Shown: positions 17,403 through 26,588, numbered from the stretch's first letter. The stretch: DNA of 64,000 nucleotides from Haloarcula sp. H-GB4 (GCF_030848575.1 NZ_JAVDDX010000004.1:1-64000), one strand, 5' to 3'. Numbers and translations are program-made. Notes: generated by a model not told the origin, from the letters alone.

Positions 17403-17897
17403 ATGGCCAAAGATTCAGGCTTCAGTGTTACTGGCCCTGATACCTTGGGGAGAGCAGTATTATACATCCTTATCGGTGTCGCTATCGCTAGCTATGGAGG
17501 ATACGATTACGTCCAGCAGACCGAAGCAGTTCGAAATTCGGTTGCGGTGGACGCGACTGTCACAGAACTCAGTATCGAGACAGATAGTGGCACATCGTCA
17601 AACCCAGGTGTGGAGTACGAACCGATAGTCGAATTTGAATACGCGTACAATGGGACAAGATACACCGGGACACAACTCTATCCAGCGAATATTGAGCGTA
17701 ATTATGAGACACGATCAGCAGCCGAATCGGAAATCGAAGATTACGAGCAGGGGACACAAACAACTGCATACGTGTCGCCAGATGAACCAGGAGATGCGTT
17801 TCTGAAGAACGAAACATCAAACGCCCCGATCATCGCTATCGGAATTGGGGGGCTTTTCGCTCTCTTTACAGCTTTTTCCGCTGTAAAGAAGATCTGA
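17403..17897 (+). CDS. DUF3592-family membrane protein
   Basis: The 164-residue protein has an N-terminal helix (AVLYILIGVAIASYGGYDYV). An exposed DUF3592 domain follows, with the typical VDATVTELSIE, YEPIVEFEYAYNGTRYTGTQ and YVSPDEPGDAFLKN segments, and a C-terminal helix IIAIGIGGLFALFTAFSAV closes the protein. ATG 17403 (MAKDSGFSVTG) is preferred over the long upstream extension, which has foreign composition. The role of DUF3592 proteins is not established. It is monocistronic. Confidence 0.8.
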   Translation: MAKDSGFSVTGPDTLGRAVLYILIGVAIASYGGYDYVQQTEAVRNSVAVDATVTELSIETDSGTSSNPGVEYEPIVEFEYAYNGTRYTGTQLYPANIERNYETRSAAESEIEDYEQGTQTTAYVSPDEPGDAFLKNETSNAPIIAIGIGGLFALFTAFSAVKKI

Positions 17898-18222
17898 GCC
17901 ATCCGATAGAACCACTACCCGTGTCAGTACGTACGTTTGCGGGTCACCTACCGAAGTGATAGCACGCGTTGCTGCTGCTGACAACGACCAAGCCGGTTGA
18001 GAGCTTTAGTATCAAATAGTTCTCGAACAGGTCAATGGTGCGCTTGTTAGTCTGTATAGGCGACCGTCGGTCAGTGTCAACGCTAAAAAATAGCTAGTGC
18101 ATGGCACCGAACTCCTCTCAGTTTGTGTTTTCAAAAGCTGTATCAAAAACGGTCGCAGTACGGTGGGTTCTCAGTTCTTAAAGATGGACTAACTCCGTTT
18201 CACGGCAATCAAATCGCAGTTC
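17898..18222. other. Intergenic with a short decayed repeat
   Basis: Positions 17960-18000 resemble 8815-8860 (the tail of the SWIM-protein fragment). Otherwise nothing is recognised; the last 80 bases should hold the promoter of the next gene. Confidence 0.35.
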
Positions 18223-18870
18223 ATGGGGTTGAAATCCTCGTCCGATTTTAATTATCCCCGTCAATTATCCACTGATACCGTGTCCGCGATTCCAACCTGG
18301 ATTGACGAACGGATTGATCGGAACCTCGACAACACGCTCACGCAAGAACACGTTGTCGAGACGATGCTTGAGTCCGATCGACCGTTCTTTTCGATCCGTC
18401 AACTGCATGCGCGCATTAAGCCTGACGTCAGTCGGGCCACGGTTCGGAACCGGCTTCAGGAGCTACAGGAGATCGATGTCGTCGCAACTGAAACGTATCC
18501 TGACTCGATCAGCCTGTACTACATCAATCATCCGGAGTCGGACTGGCCGATATCACCCGAGGGCAAACGCGCGCTGAACGCAAGCTCCCCGCTGGATCGG
18601 CTCTCCACTCGCGGATTCCTTACCCTCTCGGACACGGCCGGAATCCGCACCCTTGTGCTCGCTGGATTCCAGTTGAGCCTCGTCCTGCTTGCACTTGGTG
18701 GCGTCCTCACAGTCATTGGTGCTGACGTAAGCGGTGCCCAGAGCGACATTGTACTCTGGGATACCGCGTTCAACCTGGTATTCGTGAGTATACTGTTGCT
18801 CGTCACCGAACGGACCGCTCGGTGGGTTCGTGACAAATATGGCCCACTGAACCTCCTGCCGTCGACGTAA
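18223..18870 (+). CDS. HTH protein with C-terminal membrane helices
   Basis: This 215-residue protein has a winged-helix N-terminal domain (TLTQEHVVETMLESDRPFFS, LHARIKPDVSRATVRNRLQE, a wing ISLYYIN). Two membrane helices close it: LVLAGFQLSLVLLALGGVLT and FNLVFVSILLLVTERTARWV. A DNA-binding domain tethered to the membrane suggests a one-component sensor. The next gene, a DUF4870 membrane protein, follows in the same direction after 52 bases and may be its partner. Confidence 0.75.
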   Translation: MGLKSSSDFNYPRQLSTDTVSAIPTWIDERIDRNLDNTLTQEHVVETMLESDRPFFSIRQLHARIKPDVSRATVRNRLQELQEIDVVATETYPDSISLYYINHPESDWPISPEGKRALNASSPLDRLSTRGFLTLSDTAGIRTLVLAGFQLSLVLLALGGVLTVIGADVSGAQSDIVLWDTAFNLVFVSILLLVTERTARWVRDKYGPLNLLPST

Positions 18871-18922
18871 GCAAAGCGAATCAGAAATCAACAATACGAC
18901 TTCGAAACCTTCCACGCAACCC

Positions 18923-19759
18923 ATGTCCACCACACCACCTACGCCCGGACCCAAACTGCTTGATGAACGCTCTCTCAGTGGAATCTTCGTCCATTTCCTC
19001 GCGATTCCAACCGGTATCGTCGGAGCTGGACTCCTGTACCTCCTCGCCACTGATGAGTTCACAAAGCGAAACGCCCGCAATGCCCTTGACTGGCACCTTA
19101 CTGTGTTGCTGCTAACAGCTATCTCGTTTGGCTCTCTGTTCACGTATGCCGAACTTACTGGACAGGGCATTACCGATGTTTCCGTTCTTCCGTCGTCCGT
19201 GTCGACGGTCGCCGGTATTGCTATCTCCGGACTTTTTACACTCTGGTTCGCTGTCACGGTTTGGACGTTCGCTGTTGGACTCATCGCGATGGTGAAAGCC
19301 ATTTTTGGGACGGCATGGCGGTACCCATTTTCGTTAGCCCTTGTCGAGCGATTTGAATCCCATGTTACTCTCCCCGGTGGATGGCCGCTCATTATATTCG
19401 GGTACGTTGTCCTGTCTCCCCTCGTCATCTGGGCCGTTTTCTTTGCTTCAACAACTGATATCGTGTCGATTCTTTCTGCTTTCGGACTGGTCGGCCTAAT
19501 ACTGGTTTTGACCCCCCTGACAGTGGTTGGAATGTATCTTCATAGCAAGGGAGATTGGTTGCAGGGCGACGCCCAACAGCCATCCGTTCTTGTGCACGTC
19601 GGTGTCCCTATTCTTGTCGCTGCTATCGGCTATGCAGTTTCGTTGGGGTTCACGCAGTCGATATACCCCCAAGGCGACGCGATGTATGTCTTCCTTGCTA
19701 CATTCTGGATATCGACAATCGTGTACTTGATTCGGTGGAGGATGAGCGCCTCGAAATAG
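18923..19759 (+). CDS. Long DUF4870-containing membrane protein
   Basis: This 278-residue protein begins with a DUF4870 domain: LSGIFVHFLAIPTGIVGAGL, then the signature FTKRNARNALDWHL, then LIAMVKAIFGTAWRYPFSLA. The family is normally about 110-120 residues; here a second membrane block of about 120 residues follows (LVIWAVFFASTTD, VGLILVLTPLTVVG, VGVPILVAAIGYAVSLGF). It is thus a fusion or extended form with about seven to eight helices. It probably forms an operon with the HTH-membrane gene upstream. Confidence 0.75.
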   Translation: MSTTPPTPGPKLLDERSLSGIFVHFLAIPTGIVGAGLLYLLATDEFTKRNARNALDWHLTVLLLTAISFGSLFTYAELTGQGITDVSVLPSSVSTVAGIAISGLFTLWFAVTVWTFAVGLIAMVKAIFGTAWRYPFSLALVERFESHVTLPGGWPLIIFGYVVLSPLVIWAVFFASTTDIVSILSAFGLVGLILVLTPLTVVGMYLHSKGDWLQGDAQQPSVLVHVGVPILVAAIGYAVSLGFTQSIYPQGDAMYVFLATFWISTIVYLIRWRMSASK

Positions 19760-19770
19760 TCTACTCTGGT

Positions 19771-19993
19771 CATCCGTCTTTAGCTAACACCGATAGTAAC
19801 CTTCAGTCAAATAATTATAACTGTGAGTGTTAGGGGTGACAATTCCGTCAGTCGAGGCGCTGTTCCTTGTCAAATCCCGCGATGACCAACGCTAAAATCG
19901 GTGGATTTGGGCGTGCTGGTGTGGTATGAAGCCAAAATTCGACCGAAATCACGGTCTAATAGTATTACTGTGAGTATTAGCTAAAGACGAATG
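19771..19993 (+). mobile_element. MITE-like element with about 30-bp terminal inverted repeats
   Basis: The left end (19771-19800) begins CATCCGTCTTTAGCTAACAC and the right end (19964-19993), read in reverse complement, begins CATTCGTCTTTAGCTAATAC. The two match at about 24 of 30 positions. The 223-bp interior has no coding capacity. The same head (CATCCGTCnTTAGCTAAG) occurs singly at 7270 and 16907, so several related ends exist in the window. Confidence 0.65.
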
Positions 19994-20110
19994 GTTTGTG
20001 GTCCTAAACCACTGTATCGGCCGTACTGGTACTGACAGCGTTGGGTGGATGTTATGAGTGTTGTTGGCTACACAGTACAGGTCTCCCCGTAGAGGATCAG
20101 GTGCAGCGGG

Positions 20111-20314
20111 TTACTCTGAAAGATCAGCGTAGAGCCGAGTCAACCCACACTCCGGGCAGAGAAATGTATGGAGTGGCGTTTGCTGACCGACACCGAGGTG
20201 GTCAAGTATCCCACCGTCTCTCTCAGTTTCAACATAGAGATTGCCTACACCTTCTGCGGTTATGTTTGTCTGCTCCATTTGTACGTCACAGTCTGGGCAC
20301 TGACGGTCACTCAT
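20111..20314 (-). CDS. Zinc-ribbon protein
   Basis: This 67-residue protein opens MSDRQCPDCDVQMEQTNIT and ends TFLCPECGLTRLYADLSE, giving two CxxC knuckles about 45 residues apart around a beta-rich centre. This is a small zinc ribbon of the kind common in haloarchaea; it could bind nucleic acid or act as an adaptor. Its coding strand is opposite to the longer open frames in the same place, which lack protein character. Confidence 0.75.
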   Translation of the reverse strand: MSDRQCPDCDVQMEQTNITAEGVGNLYVETERDGGILDHLGVGQQTPLHTFLCPECGLTRLYADLSE

Positions 20315-20699
20315 TGGCCTTACCTCTGTGTTACTGTCACTGCAGAAAAACTCAGTTCACTGTTTCAACCTCAGACGACCGGCACCGATGGGCTTCTTTA
20401 CTGGATCCGCCCCTTGACTGTGTTCTGTCGTAATTTTCATTTTACGTTTGCTACGCCGAATTACACCGCAATACACACTCTCTTGAGAGAAATCGAACTG
20501 CCGATATTTTATGATTCTAACGGCCGGTTCCGGTGGCGAGATCCACAATTGCTTGAGGACCACATAGGCGTGCATCATACGCCCGGTGAAACTGTCTGGT
20601 ACCCGAACCGCGGACTCCAATTGAATTCTCTTCGACTACTCCATGTCAATTCATCCGACATTGGAAACAGTTGACCGATGGCTCGGCGAGGAGTTCCAC
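20315..20699. other. No gene recognised
   Basis: About 385 bases with only short frames of atypical composition on both strands. Confidence 0.4.
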
Positions 20700-22088
20700 T
20701 TAGATCCGAGACAACGCGACGTACAACAAGATACCCGCGTGAATTACTGCGAAGGGTCCGATAACAACCAGTGAAGCGTAGGCTGTCCCAGAGTCGACTC
20801 CCGGGGCCAGAAGCAGCCCAGCTGGAACTGCGAGAAAAAAGAGCAACAAGCCGCCGGCAGCCGCGATGATCGTCGGATCTCGGTCTGGGCGATCCGTTTG
20901 GTACACTGGTAGATTCAACGTCTCGATAGCTCCGTCGAGATCAGATAGCGGGCCAAACTGCACGGTACCTTGGTTGACCGAATCAACCCCGGCGATCCGT
21001 AGCCGCCCCGTGCCGCGAAGCCGGTCGACGATAGCATTAATCACGGAGAAATCGGTTCCCGGACCGACCGTAGCGATCCACTGCGGGGACTCCAACAATC
21101 GGTCGTAGGCGACCAGAAACTCACCTCGGCGCTGATACTCAATTGTTCCGTACCGTAGGTAAAAACTCAGTATATGAGCTCCGACGATACAGAGAACTAC
21201 GACCGAAACCAGTCCGATCCAGACTGGGTTCCCGATCTGTAACGCGATGACAAACGCCGCGACAGTGAGAACTGTGAACCGCGAGATCAGTGCGAACCCG
21301 ACGGCGCTGAGACTTCCCAAGAGAACCGATTTCTTATCGACAATAACACTAGCCTCTACCGGTTCTTCCGGTACCGTGAGTTCTGGTGGCGGTTCGCTTT
21401 TGGGCAACTCATCTGCCAGGTCCAGATCGACGCTGAGAGATGACTCTCCGATATGATCCACGTAGAACCGGTAGAGTGAGCTGAGAGTTTTCCCGATGAC
21501 GAGTCCGGTTAGCAACGTCATTCGACCGGCTCGGGACCCACCTAACGTGAGAAACCCGACAAAGAGGAGCACTAAAGTCAACTGTGCTGGAGTCCGGATC
21601 AGTTCCTGTGCGGACACATCGCGGTACTCGTCGGTGCCAATGTACTCGACCACAAACTCCTCCACCTGTGAGAGAATCAACGCCACGATACTCACTGTGA
21701 GGCCCACTGAGAGCTGAATTGTAGGTCCGACCGTCAAAAGATAGACGAGGCTGATTGGCCCGATGAACCCGAACCAAACCCCTAGCACCATTAGCGCGAA
21801 GTGGATGTTTCGCGGGTATATTGGCGACCAGTCCGAATAAATCTGGAAACCACCGCGTTTCTCCCGAAGTTCATGTAACGGCTCGTTCTGCCCGGGACGC
21901 CCCGGAGATCCTTGCTTAGCGAACAACGCCTTCGTAGCTGCAATAAGGACTGAACAGGCGGCCTCAGTTGTGTAGACGATGAGTAATAGCCAGAGGTCCC
22001 AGCCCCAGACAGTGACTCCGACCAGCGGAATACAGTTCGCAACGATTAGGCCCAGACCGCGGACGGAGGTCGGGAATCGTTGGGTCAT
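20700..22088 (-). CDS. DUF6498-like polytopic membrane protein
   Basis: A 462-residue membrane protein. The first half has about six helices (for example GLGLIVANCIPLVGVTVWGW and LALMVLGVWFGFIGPISLVY-type segments) in the pattern of DUF6498 proteins. An acidic Pro-rich linker (ELPKSEPPPELTVPEEPVE) leads to a second half with about five helices and a soluble insert. I chose ATG 22088 (MTQRFPTSV); TTG 22100 is in frame upstream. Function unknown. It is monocistronic, with about 280 bases of AT-rich sequence upstream. Confidence 0.7.
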   Translation of the reverse strand: MTQRFPTSVRGLGLIVANCIPLVGVTVWGWDLWLLLIVYTTEAACSVLIAATKALFAKQGSPGRPGQNEPLHELREKRGGFQIYSDWSPIYPRNIHFALMVLGVWFGFIGPISLVYLLTVGPTIQLSVGLTVSIVALILSQVEEFVVEYIGTDEYRDVSAQELIRTPAQLTLVLLFVGFLTLGGSRAGRMTLLTGLVIGKTLSSLYRFYVDHIGESSLSVDLDLADELPKSEPPPELTVPEEPVEASVIVDKKSVLLGSLSAVGFALISRFTVLTVAAFVIALQIGNPVWIGLVSVVVLCIVGAHILSFYLRYGTIEYQRRGEFLVAYDRLLESPQWIATVGPGTDFSVINAIVDRLRGTGRLRIAGVDSVNQGTVQFGPLSDLDGAIETLNLPVYQTDRPDRDPTIIAAAGGLLLFFLAVPAGLLLAPGVDSGTAYASLVVIGPFAVIHAGILLYVALSRI

Positions 22089-22367
22089 GAGTGAGGACAA
22101 TCAATTCATTATACTTGAATAAGAAACATACTTCGAATTCGATAGCACCGCTGAACCGAAGCCCGGTCATTCTGAAGATGAAAAAAGCGGACACTGGACC
22201 GGTCAGTGGTGATTCAATTAGAGTTGGTCACTGACCTTCCACGTTTGTGGGCAATCACCGCTACAGGACCACCGAAATGAATTAGTGGAGATCTCCCACA
22301 GCAACCACACTCTGAGGATACCGAGTTTCAGCCCCACACGGGTCGTCTGAAGTCTGGACTTCCACTG

Positions 22368-22724
22368 TTACTCTTGGCCCTGAGCGGTTGACACCAAGAG
22401 AAGGTATGCAATGACACCAGTGGTCCACACAAGCACTCCGGCGACCTCGGCTGTTTGTAATTCAACGTATTCGATGAGTGCTAATGGGCTTATAGTCAGC
22501 CCGAACATCCCAATTGCATGGCCAAGTCTGTATGGTTGTTTCCGAAACGTGATATGTTCTCCAAGCAGCGGGATATCGAACGAGACATAGAAGTACACAC
22601 TACCGGCGTACACTGCTGCAATGCCGAGCGCGAAGAACCAATCCGGAAGCAAGAATCGGTAGACGAGGCTGCCGACAGCAAGGCCACACACTAGAGCGAA
22701 TAGGAGGGACTTGTTTGGAGACAT
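22368..22724 (-). CDS. Four-helix membrane protein
   Basis: A 118-residue protein with four hydrophobic helices: LLFALVCGLAVGSLVYRFLL, FFALGIAAVYAGSVYFYVSF, LGHAIGMFGLTISPLALIEY and VAGVLVWTTGVIAYLLLVST. A positively charged loop (HITFRKQPYRLGH) lies between the second and third helices. No known family. It stands alone. Confidence 0.65.
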   Translation of the reverse strand: MSPNKSLLFALVCGLAVGSLVYRFLLPDWFFALGIAAVYAGSVYFYVSFDIPLLGEHITFRKQPYRLGHAIGMFGLTISPLALIEYVELQTAEVAGVLVWTTGVIAYLLLVSTAQGQE

Positions 22725-22933
22725 GGGTTACGCTTTGATCAACGTATGCGTAGCCTTGGTGTACAGCTACTTTAGAGCGCATCATTCTGCACAATAGCCA
22801 TGCCCGGCCAGACACGTCGTCTCAGCAAAGATAGGTACGAGGACGTGACGCAGAGTTCCTTCGAAACTCGTTCAATACCAAGATATAGAAAGACAAAAGC
22901 AATTCACGAGTGGAATCTGAAACTCGGGCTGTG

Positions 22934-23242
22934 ATGGTTCCCGAGATTTTCAGCCTCGCCCTCGGAAGTGGTTACTTGCTTCTCCTCGGATTCGCCGTAG
23001 TACAATATCGTCGCGGCAAAATTCCATCCCCCCGGCTCGCGATGTTGCTTGGGGTGTGTGCGACGTGGCTTTCGTATAGTCTGCTTCAGGTAACACAGGA
23101 TGGACCAGTTCCAACTGGAACGCCCCTTAATTACGTACTTGATGGAGTTGCTATCGTGTTGCTTGTTGCAGGCACTGGTGGTCTCTACTGGTGGTGGCGT
23201 CACCGTGATGACAAGGATACCGATCCACCAGTGACCGACTAA
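22934..23242 (+). CDS. Three-helix membrane protein
   Basis: A 102-residue protein from ATG 22934 (MVPEIFSLALGSG). Helices: LGSGYLLLLGFAVVQYRRG, LAMLLGVCATWLSYSLLQV and VLDGVAIVLLVAGTGGLYWW, followed by a charged tail RHRDDKDTDPPVTD. No known family; no operon partner. Confidence 0.65.
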   Translation: MVPEIFSLALGSGYLLLLGFAVVQYRRGKIPSPRLAMLLGVCATWLSYSLLQVTQDGPVPTGTPLNYVLDGVAIVLLVAGTGGLYWWWRHRDDKDTDPPVTD

Positions 23243-23330
23243 GATTCGCTCCGTCCATCTACGAAGCACTCTCGCTGAACCCCACTGGTACTAACCCCTC
23301 GTTTGCGAGATACGCACGCTTATCGGGCAG

Positions 23331-23510
23331 TTGTTTCAGGAAAGTACCCGTGAAATAACCGATTGCCAGAAAACGGAGTGACAGCTGGCTAACCAACAGC
23401 TGTGTGCCTTGCTCACTTCTTGTTGGTTAGCGTTCTACTTACCTACACCGTCGCTGCTACGTGCTCGTATCCCGCCTGCGACGGCGTCGGGTGCAACGCC
23501 AACCCAGCCT
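23331..23510. repeat. Repeat pair, copy A (matches 26150-26320)
   Basis: This segment and 26150-26320 share a long imperfect match centred on ctggctaaccaacagctg and tgttggttagcgttct. Read on the minus strand both contain a hydrophobic coding remnant (LLVSQLSLRFLAIGYFTGTF here), so they look like decayed copies of one membrane-protein gene end. No open reading frame with a start remains. It fills most of the gap between the flanking genes (23243-23587). Confidence 0.5.
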
Positions 23511-23587
23511 AACTCCCGGAGCATCCCGTACTACCGAATCTATTCGAGGTGGCTATTTATTTAATCCAAGAGCAGTTTGGATAGCCT

Positions 23588-24094
23588 ATGCCCTCCCTGA
23601 ATAGACGTGCGTTTCTGGCCACGCTCGGAGCGAGCACTGTTGGCAAGCTTGCCGGTTGCTCCACAATCGGGACCGATGATCCCCCGGCTGGAAGCCTCCA
23701 GTTCATTAACCAAGATTCTCTTCCTCATGCAATGCAACTGGCTGTGACGGACGTTGGTAGTGAACTCAACAATGAAACCGGAACAGTTGCGGGCGACGTA
23801 CCGGTTCCAGCACCACAACGCAATCTGACCGCCACAGAGCAGTTGTCGTCAGAGGAGTCAACAACGTACACTGATGTGTTCACTGAACCTGTGTGGTACG
23901 CGGTCGAATGTACTGTCGACGGGCAGCAGACTACCCAAGAAGAGTTTCAAACTGAAGCTATGTTTCACCCCGCTCCACCTGGGCGAGAATACGTGAACTA
24001 TCTCCAAGCCGTTCTCAGAGATTCGGGCCAGATCGAGCTCGCAGTCGTTACCACAGACAACAGTGGCAGGTACACACCAAGTATCTCAAAGTAA
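23588..24094 (+). CDS. Tat-exported lipoprotein, family unknown
   Basis: The 168-residue protein starts MPSLNRRAFLATLGASTVGK with a twin-arginine motif and reaches a lipobox LAGC at about residue 23, so it should be exported folded and lipid-anchored. The mature part is beta-rich (GSLQFINQDSLPHAMQLAVT, STTYTDVFTEPVWYAVECTV). A TATA-like ttatttaat lies about 30 bases before the start, suggesting a short or absent leader. No substrate-binding family is recognised. Confidence 0.75.
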   Translation: MPSLNRRAFLATLGASTVGKLAGCSTIGTDDPPAGSLQFINQDSLPHAMQLAVTDVGSELNNETGTVAGDVPVPAPQRNLTATEQLSSEESTTYTDVFTEPVWYAVECTVDGQQTTQEEFQTEAMFHPAPPGREYVNYLQAVLRDSGQIELAVVTTDNSGRYTPSISK

Positions 24095-24341
24095 TTGCCG
24101 ACGGTGCGCTCCTGTACCGATCAATAGCTACTTCCCTGTTATACGACTCTGCTGTATAGCGCGTACCCAGCCATACTACCTCCTCGTAACAGCGTTCCCG
24201 GTCCAGAGAGTACGCAACAGGAGGCTATTCGAGTGAAATAGATTGCAGGAAAGCAGGTGGGGAGTAACACTGCGAATTGACCCTCCAATACCCAATACGC
24301 TCGCCGGCGAAGATCGGTATAGAGAGCAACAACACGGACGG

Positions 24342-24644
24342 TTATCCTCCAATAATGAATCTAAAACCAATGAACGGAGCAGCGACTAAAATTCCTAAGA
24401 CGAGAATTGCCACAAAGCGGAGTACACCCGCCGCCTGTCGCCGGTTCTTGGGGAGAGACTCTGCGAGTCCGGACAGCGCGAGTCCGACGACGAGAAACAA
24501 GACCCATCTAGCATCGTCTCCGCCGCCGATACTCGCGGTATACGTGAACATACACAAGAAGGTGAGCGACACGCCAAACTGAAAGAGTGCAAGTGGACGG
24601 CCTTGTGGCTCATTGAACAGCATTTCGCTGATATAGGGGACCAT
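24342..24644 (-). CDS. Small three-helix membrane protein
   Basis: This product of about 100 residues starts MVPYISEMLFNEPQGRPLAL. Helices: LFQFGVSLTFLCMFTYTASI, WVLFLVVGLALSGLAE and FVAILVLGILVAAPFIGFRF. An upstream ATG seven codons earlier is also possible. Function unknown. Confidence 0.55.
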   Translation of the reverse strand: MVPYISEMLFNEPQGRPLALFQFGVSLTFLCMFTYTASIGGGDDARWVLFLVVGLALSGLAESLPKNRRQAAGVLRFVAILVLGILVAAPFIGFRFIIGG

Positions 24645-24879
24645 ACGATACCCGTTCCTGCTCACGATACAAAGGGATGTTTCAATGTGATACCAGTAAA
24701 ACGACCTCTCCTATACTACGCGATTGTACTGCAGGAGGCGGGAGGCGACAGACTACGAGGTTCACGCTCTGTATGCAGCAGCATCTTCGACAACTATCTG
24801 ACATTTGTCAGTAACGGTGTGGTCCACACAGACGTTGTCTGCAGCACTGAATGCCAACACGTCCCAATTGAGGCTCTTG

Positions 24880-25056
24880 TTATCTAGTCTGCCACCCGAT
24901 GAACTTCTCAAACCCAAACGTAAAGCCGAGAAAACCGACAGCGAACACGAACCAACGGAACACATCGAAGGTACCAGTGAACGCAAGCACGTTGAAAATG
25001 TACGATAATGATGCACCAACGAATGCCGCGACGTAGAGGTTCCGTCGGATGTCCAT
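24880..25056 (-). CDS. Very small membrane protein (58 residues)
   Basis: A complete frame on the minus strand from ATG 25056 to TAA 24880 reads MDIRRNLYVAAFVGASLSYI, then FNVLAFTGTFDVFRWFVFA and VGFLGFTFGFEKFIGWQTR. It has two membrane helices and a basic start. The composition is convincingly haloarchaeal, and the alternative frame on this strand is Cys/Ser-rich noise. Function unknown. Confidence 0.6.
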   Translation of the reverse strand: MDIRRNLYVAAFVGASLSYIFNVLAFTGTFDVFRWFVFAVGFLGFTFGFEKFIGWQTR

Positions 25057-25088
25057 ACAGGCGCTTCTAACGGCAGTGTGTTAATTCT

Positions 25089-25211
25089 TCATCGGTTACA
25101 CGAATGTGTATCTTGTTTGCCGAATACATCAACCGACTCAGCCGCTACTTTATCGCGAATCGCCCGCGCTGCACGCCGCACTCGCTTGCGCTCTTCGACG
25201 GTGCCGCTCAT
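25089..25211 (-). CDS. Short helical ORF coupled to a decayed gene
   Basis: A 40-residue frame MSGTVEERKRVRRAARAIRD ... VFGKQDTHSCNR is predicted to be one charged helix. Its ATG overlaps the TGA of the decayed gene upstream (GCATGA). A broken version of the same start (SRTVEERKRFGEPD) lies after the copy at 28994, so it was the second gene of a two-gene unit. It may itself be truncated. Confidence 0.4.
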   Translation of the reverse strand: MSGTVEERKRVRRAARAIRDKVAAESVDVFGKQDTHSCNR

Positions 25212-25480
25212 GCCTCAGCATCTCGGGTAAGATCGCTGACCAGCGACCCACCAACGTGTGGCCCAACGTCCCAGCCACGCTCGCCACGTGTATGCATACA
25301 ACAGTGTGCGAGTGTGTTATAAGACATCTTGGGGAGTTCGACTTTTCGGCGTCACCGTTAGCCGAAACAACAGCGACGGCGAATTCATAACTGTCCCAGT
25401 AATACGCTGCACCCTCGCCGTCAACGCTGAGGAATAATAGGTGTCCTAAGTGAATAGGTAGCAGAGATTTAGTCAGTACA
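25209..25480 (-). pseudogene. Decayed copy 3 of the HYWDSYEF gene
   Basis: The frame LFLSVDGEGAAYYWDSYEFA, then VAVVSANGDAEK, is the core of the same small protein found at 28994-29272 and 27265-27490. Here a one-base deletion lies before the core. An internal segment after AEK is replaced or deleted, and the tail GERGWDVGPHVGGSLVSDLT survives in another frame before the TGA. Not translatable as one protein. Confidence 0.6.
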
Positions 25481-25534
25481 GCGGACTCACGTCTAAGCTA
25501 ACTATGGTTTCACGCCGAACCAGTAGCCGTGTCT

Positions 25535-25996
25535 TCACGATCTGTGCTTCGTGAGCGTCTGTACGCCCTGTGTCAGAAGGCCCAATGCTGCACAGAGTAA
25601 CATAATTGCTGCTGCTAGCATGGCAATGCCGAAGAAGACGCCACCAATGGGCGGAAGCAATTGCTCAAGAGCCGATGTTGCAGGAATCTGGCTGGCACCA
25701 CTCCACAAAATCACCACCACCGAAGCCAGAACACCAGCAACAGCGCCGGTGTATAGAAGGCGCCTGGGCCACGTTCCAGACTGCCCCCACCGTGTATGTG
25801 CGGCTAACAATCCGCCGCTTCCAGCACTCAGAAGCCCGACAACTAGTAGCACCACAAAAAAGAGACCAGCTAAGCTCGTCCCATCGGGATCGGGTTGTGT
25901 ATACGTTACAATTGCAATGATAGTCGCCAGTACTGAACAAAGCGATGTTGCAATCGTCACGGCAGCTAATTGGCGCGGAGTCACCAACCGTTTCAC
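25535..25996 (-). CDS. Four-helix membrane protein
   Basis: This 153-residue protein starts MKRLVTPRQLAAVTIATSLC. Helices: LAAVTIATSLCSVLATIIAI, LAGLFFVVLLVVGLLSAGSG, LLYTGAVAGVLASVVVILWS and IGGVFFGIAMLAAAIMLLCA. Loops are short and the tail is basic (LTKHRS). Many haloarchaeal genomes encode such proteins; function unknown. Confidence 0.7.
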   Translation of the reverse strand: MKRLVTPRQLAAVTIATSLCSVLATIIAIVTYTQPDPDGTSLAGLFFVVLLVVGLLSAGSGGLLAAHTRWGQSGTWPRRLLYTGAVAGVLASVVVILWSGASQIPATSALEQLLPPIGGVFFGIAMLAAAIMLLCAALGLLTQGVQTLTKHRS

Positions 25997-26149
25997 AAGA
26001 ATAGCTGGCTTCTCGGAAAATGATAAAATTTCTGAACGAGAGAAAGATCAGTAAGTACCTCACTTGAGATGTTCATCATCGCTGGGGCACCCGTACAAAC
26101 CACTATTCATTTGTTCTGACCGACGACCTCCCCTGCTGACTATACACGG

Positions 26150-26320
26150 TTACCGAGCAGTTGGTTCAGATGACCAACCGAGTAATAGATGGCGGTCAGA
26201 AAATGGAGCGGGAGCTGGTTAACCAACAGCTGGGACAGTGCTCATTCTTTGTTGGCTAGTGTTCTGCTGATTTATGCTGTTGCGCGGCGTGCTGATACCC
26301 CGCCTGAAACGGTGTCGGCT
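26150..26320. repeat. Repeat pair, copy B (matches 23331-23510)
   Basis: Shares gagcagttggttcag, ctggttaaccaacagctg and tgttggctagtgttctgctg-type blocks with copy A. On the minus strand it encodes LLVNQLPLHFLTAIYYSVGH followed by LNQLLGNRV, matching the remnant in copy A. This supports two decayed copies of one coding segment about 2.8 kb apart. Confidence 0.5.
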
Positions 26321-26549
26321 GGCCGCTAAATAAGATGCTCGACGGACTCGCCGTCCTGTGCTAACTCCGACTGCTCAGGCGAAGCGTCCGTCTCGCGCTC
26401 GGGGAATGCTTCCGTGACACAGCCTGCTGCATCGCCTTGAGCTTTGACCAAAGTTGGCCGCTCGTCGAGCGCACCAGCTCATCATCAGGCCAAGAATGCA
26501 CTTCGAGCCCGTCGAAGGGCGTCGAAAGTATCACGTTTGAAAATGCTGC

Positions 26550-26588
26550 AGGAAACATTATATATCGGTTCTATTTGTTTGATATTAT
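26550..26588 (+). promoter_or_regulatory. Archaellin promoter (BRE and TATA)
   Basis: AGGAAAC followed by ATTATATAT (26557-26565), centred about 27 bases before ATG 26589. This is the spacing expected for a leaderless or near-leaderless haloarchaeal transcript. Confidence 0.6.

Larger units (their letters stand above)
25997..26588. other. Intergenic: repeat copy B and the archaellin promoter
   Basis: Positions 26150-26320 form the second copy of the repeat at 23331-23510. Positions 26345-26540 contain a minus-strand frame ending QSELAQDGESVEHLI that may be a gene remnant but has internal stops. A purine-rich BRE-like aggaaac followed by TTATATAT at 26557-26565 lies about 27 bases before the archaellin ATG. 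Confidence 0.5.
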
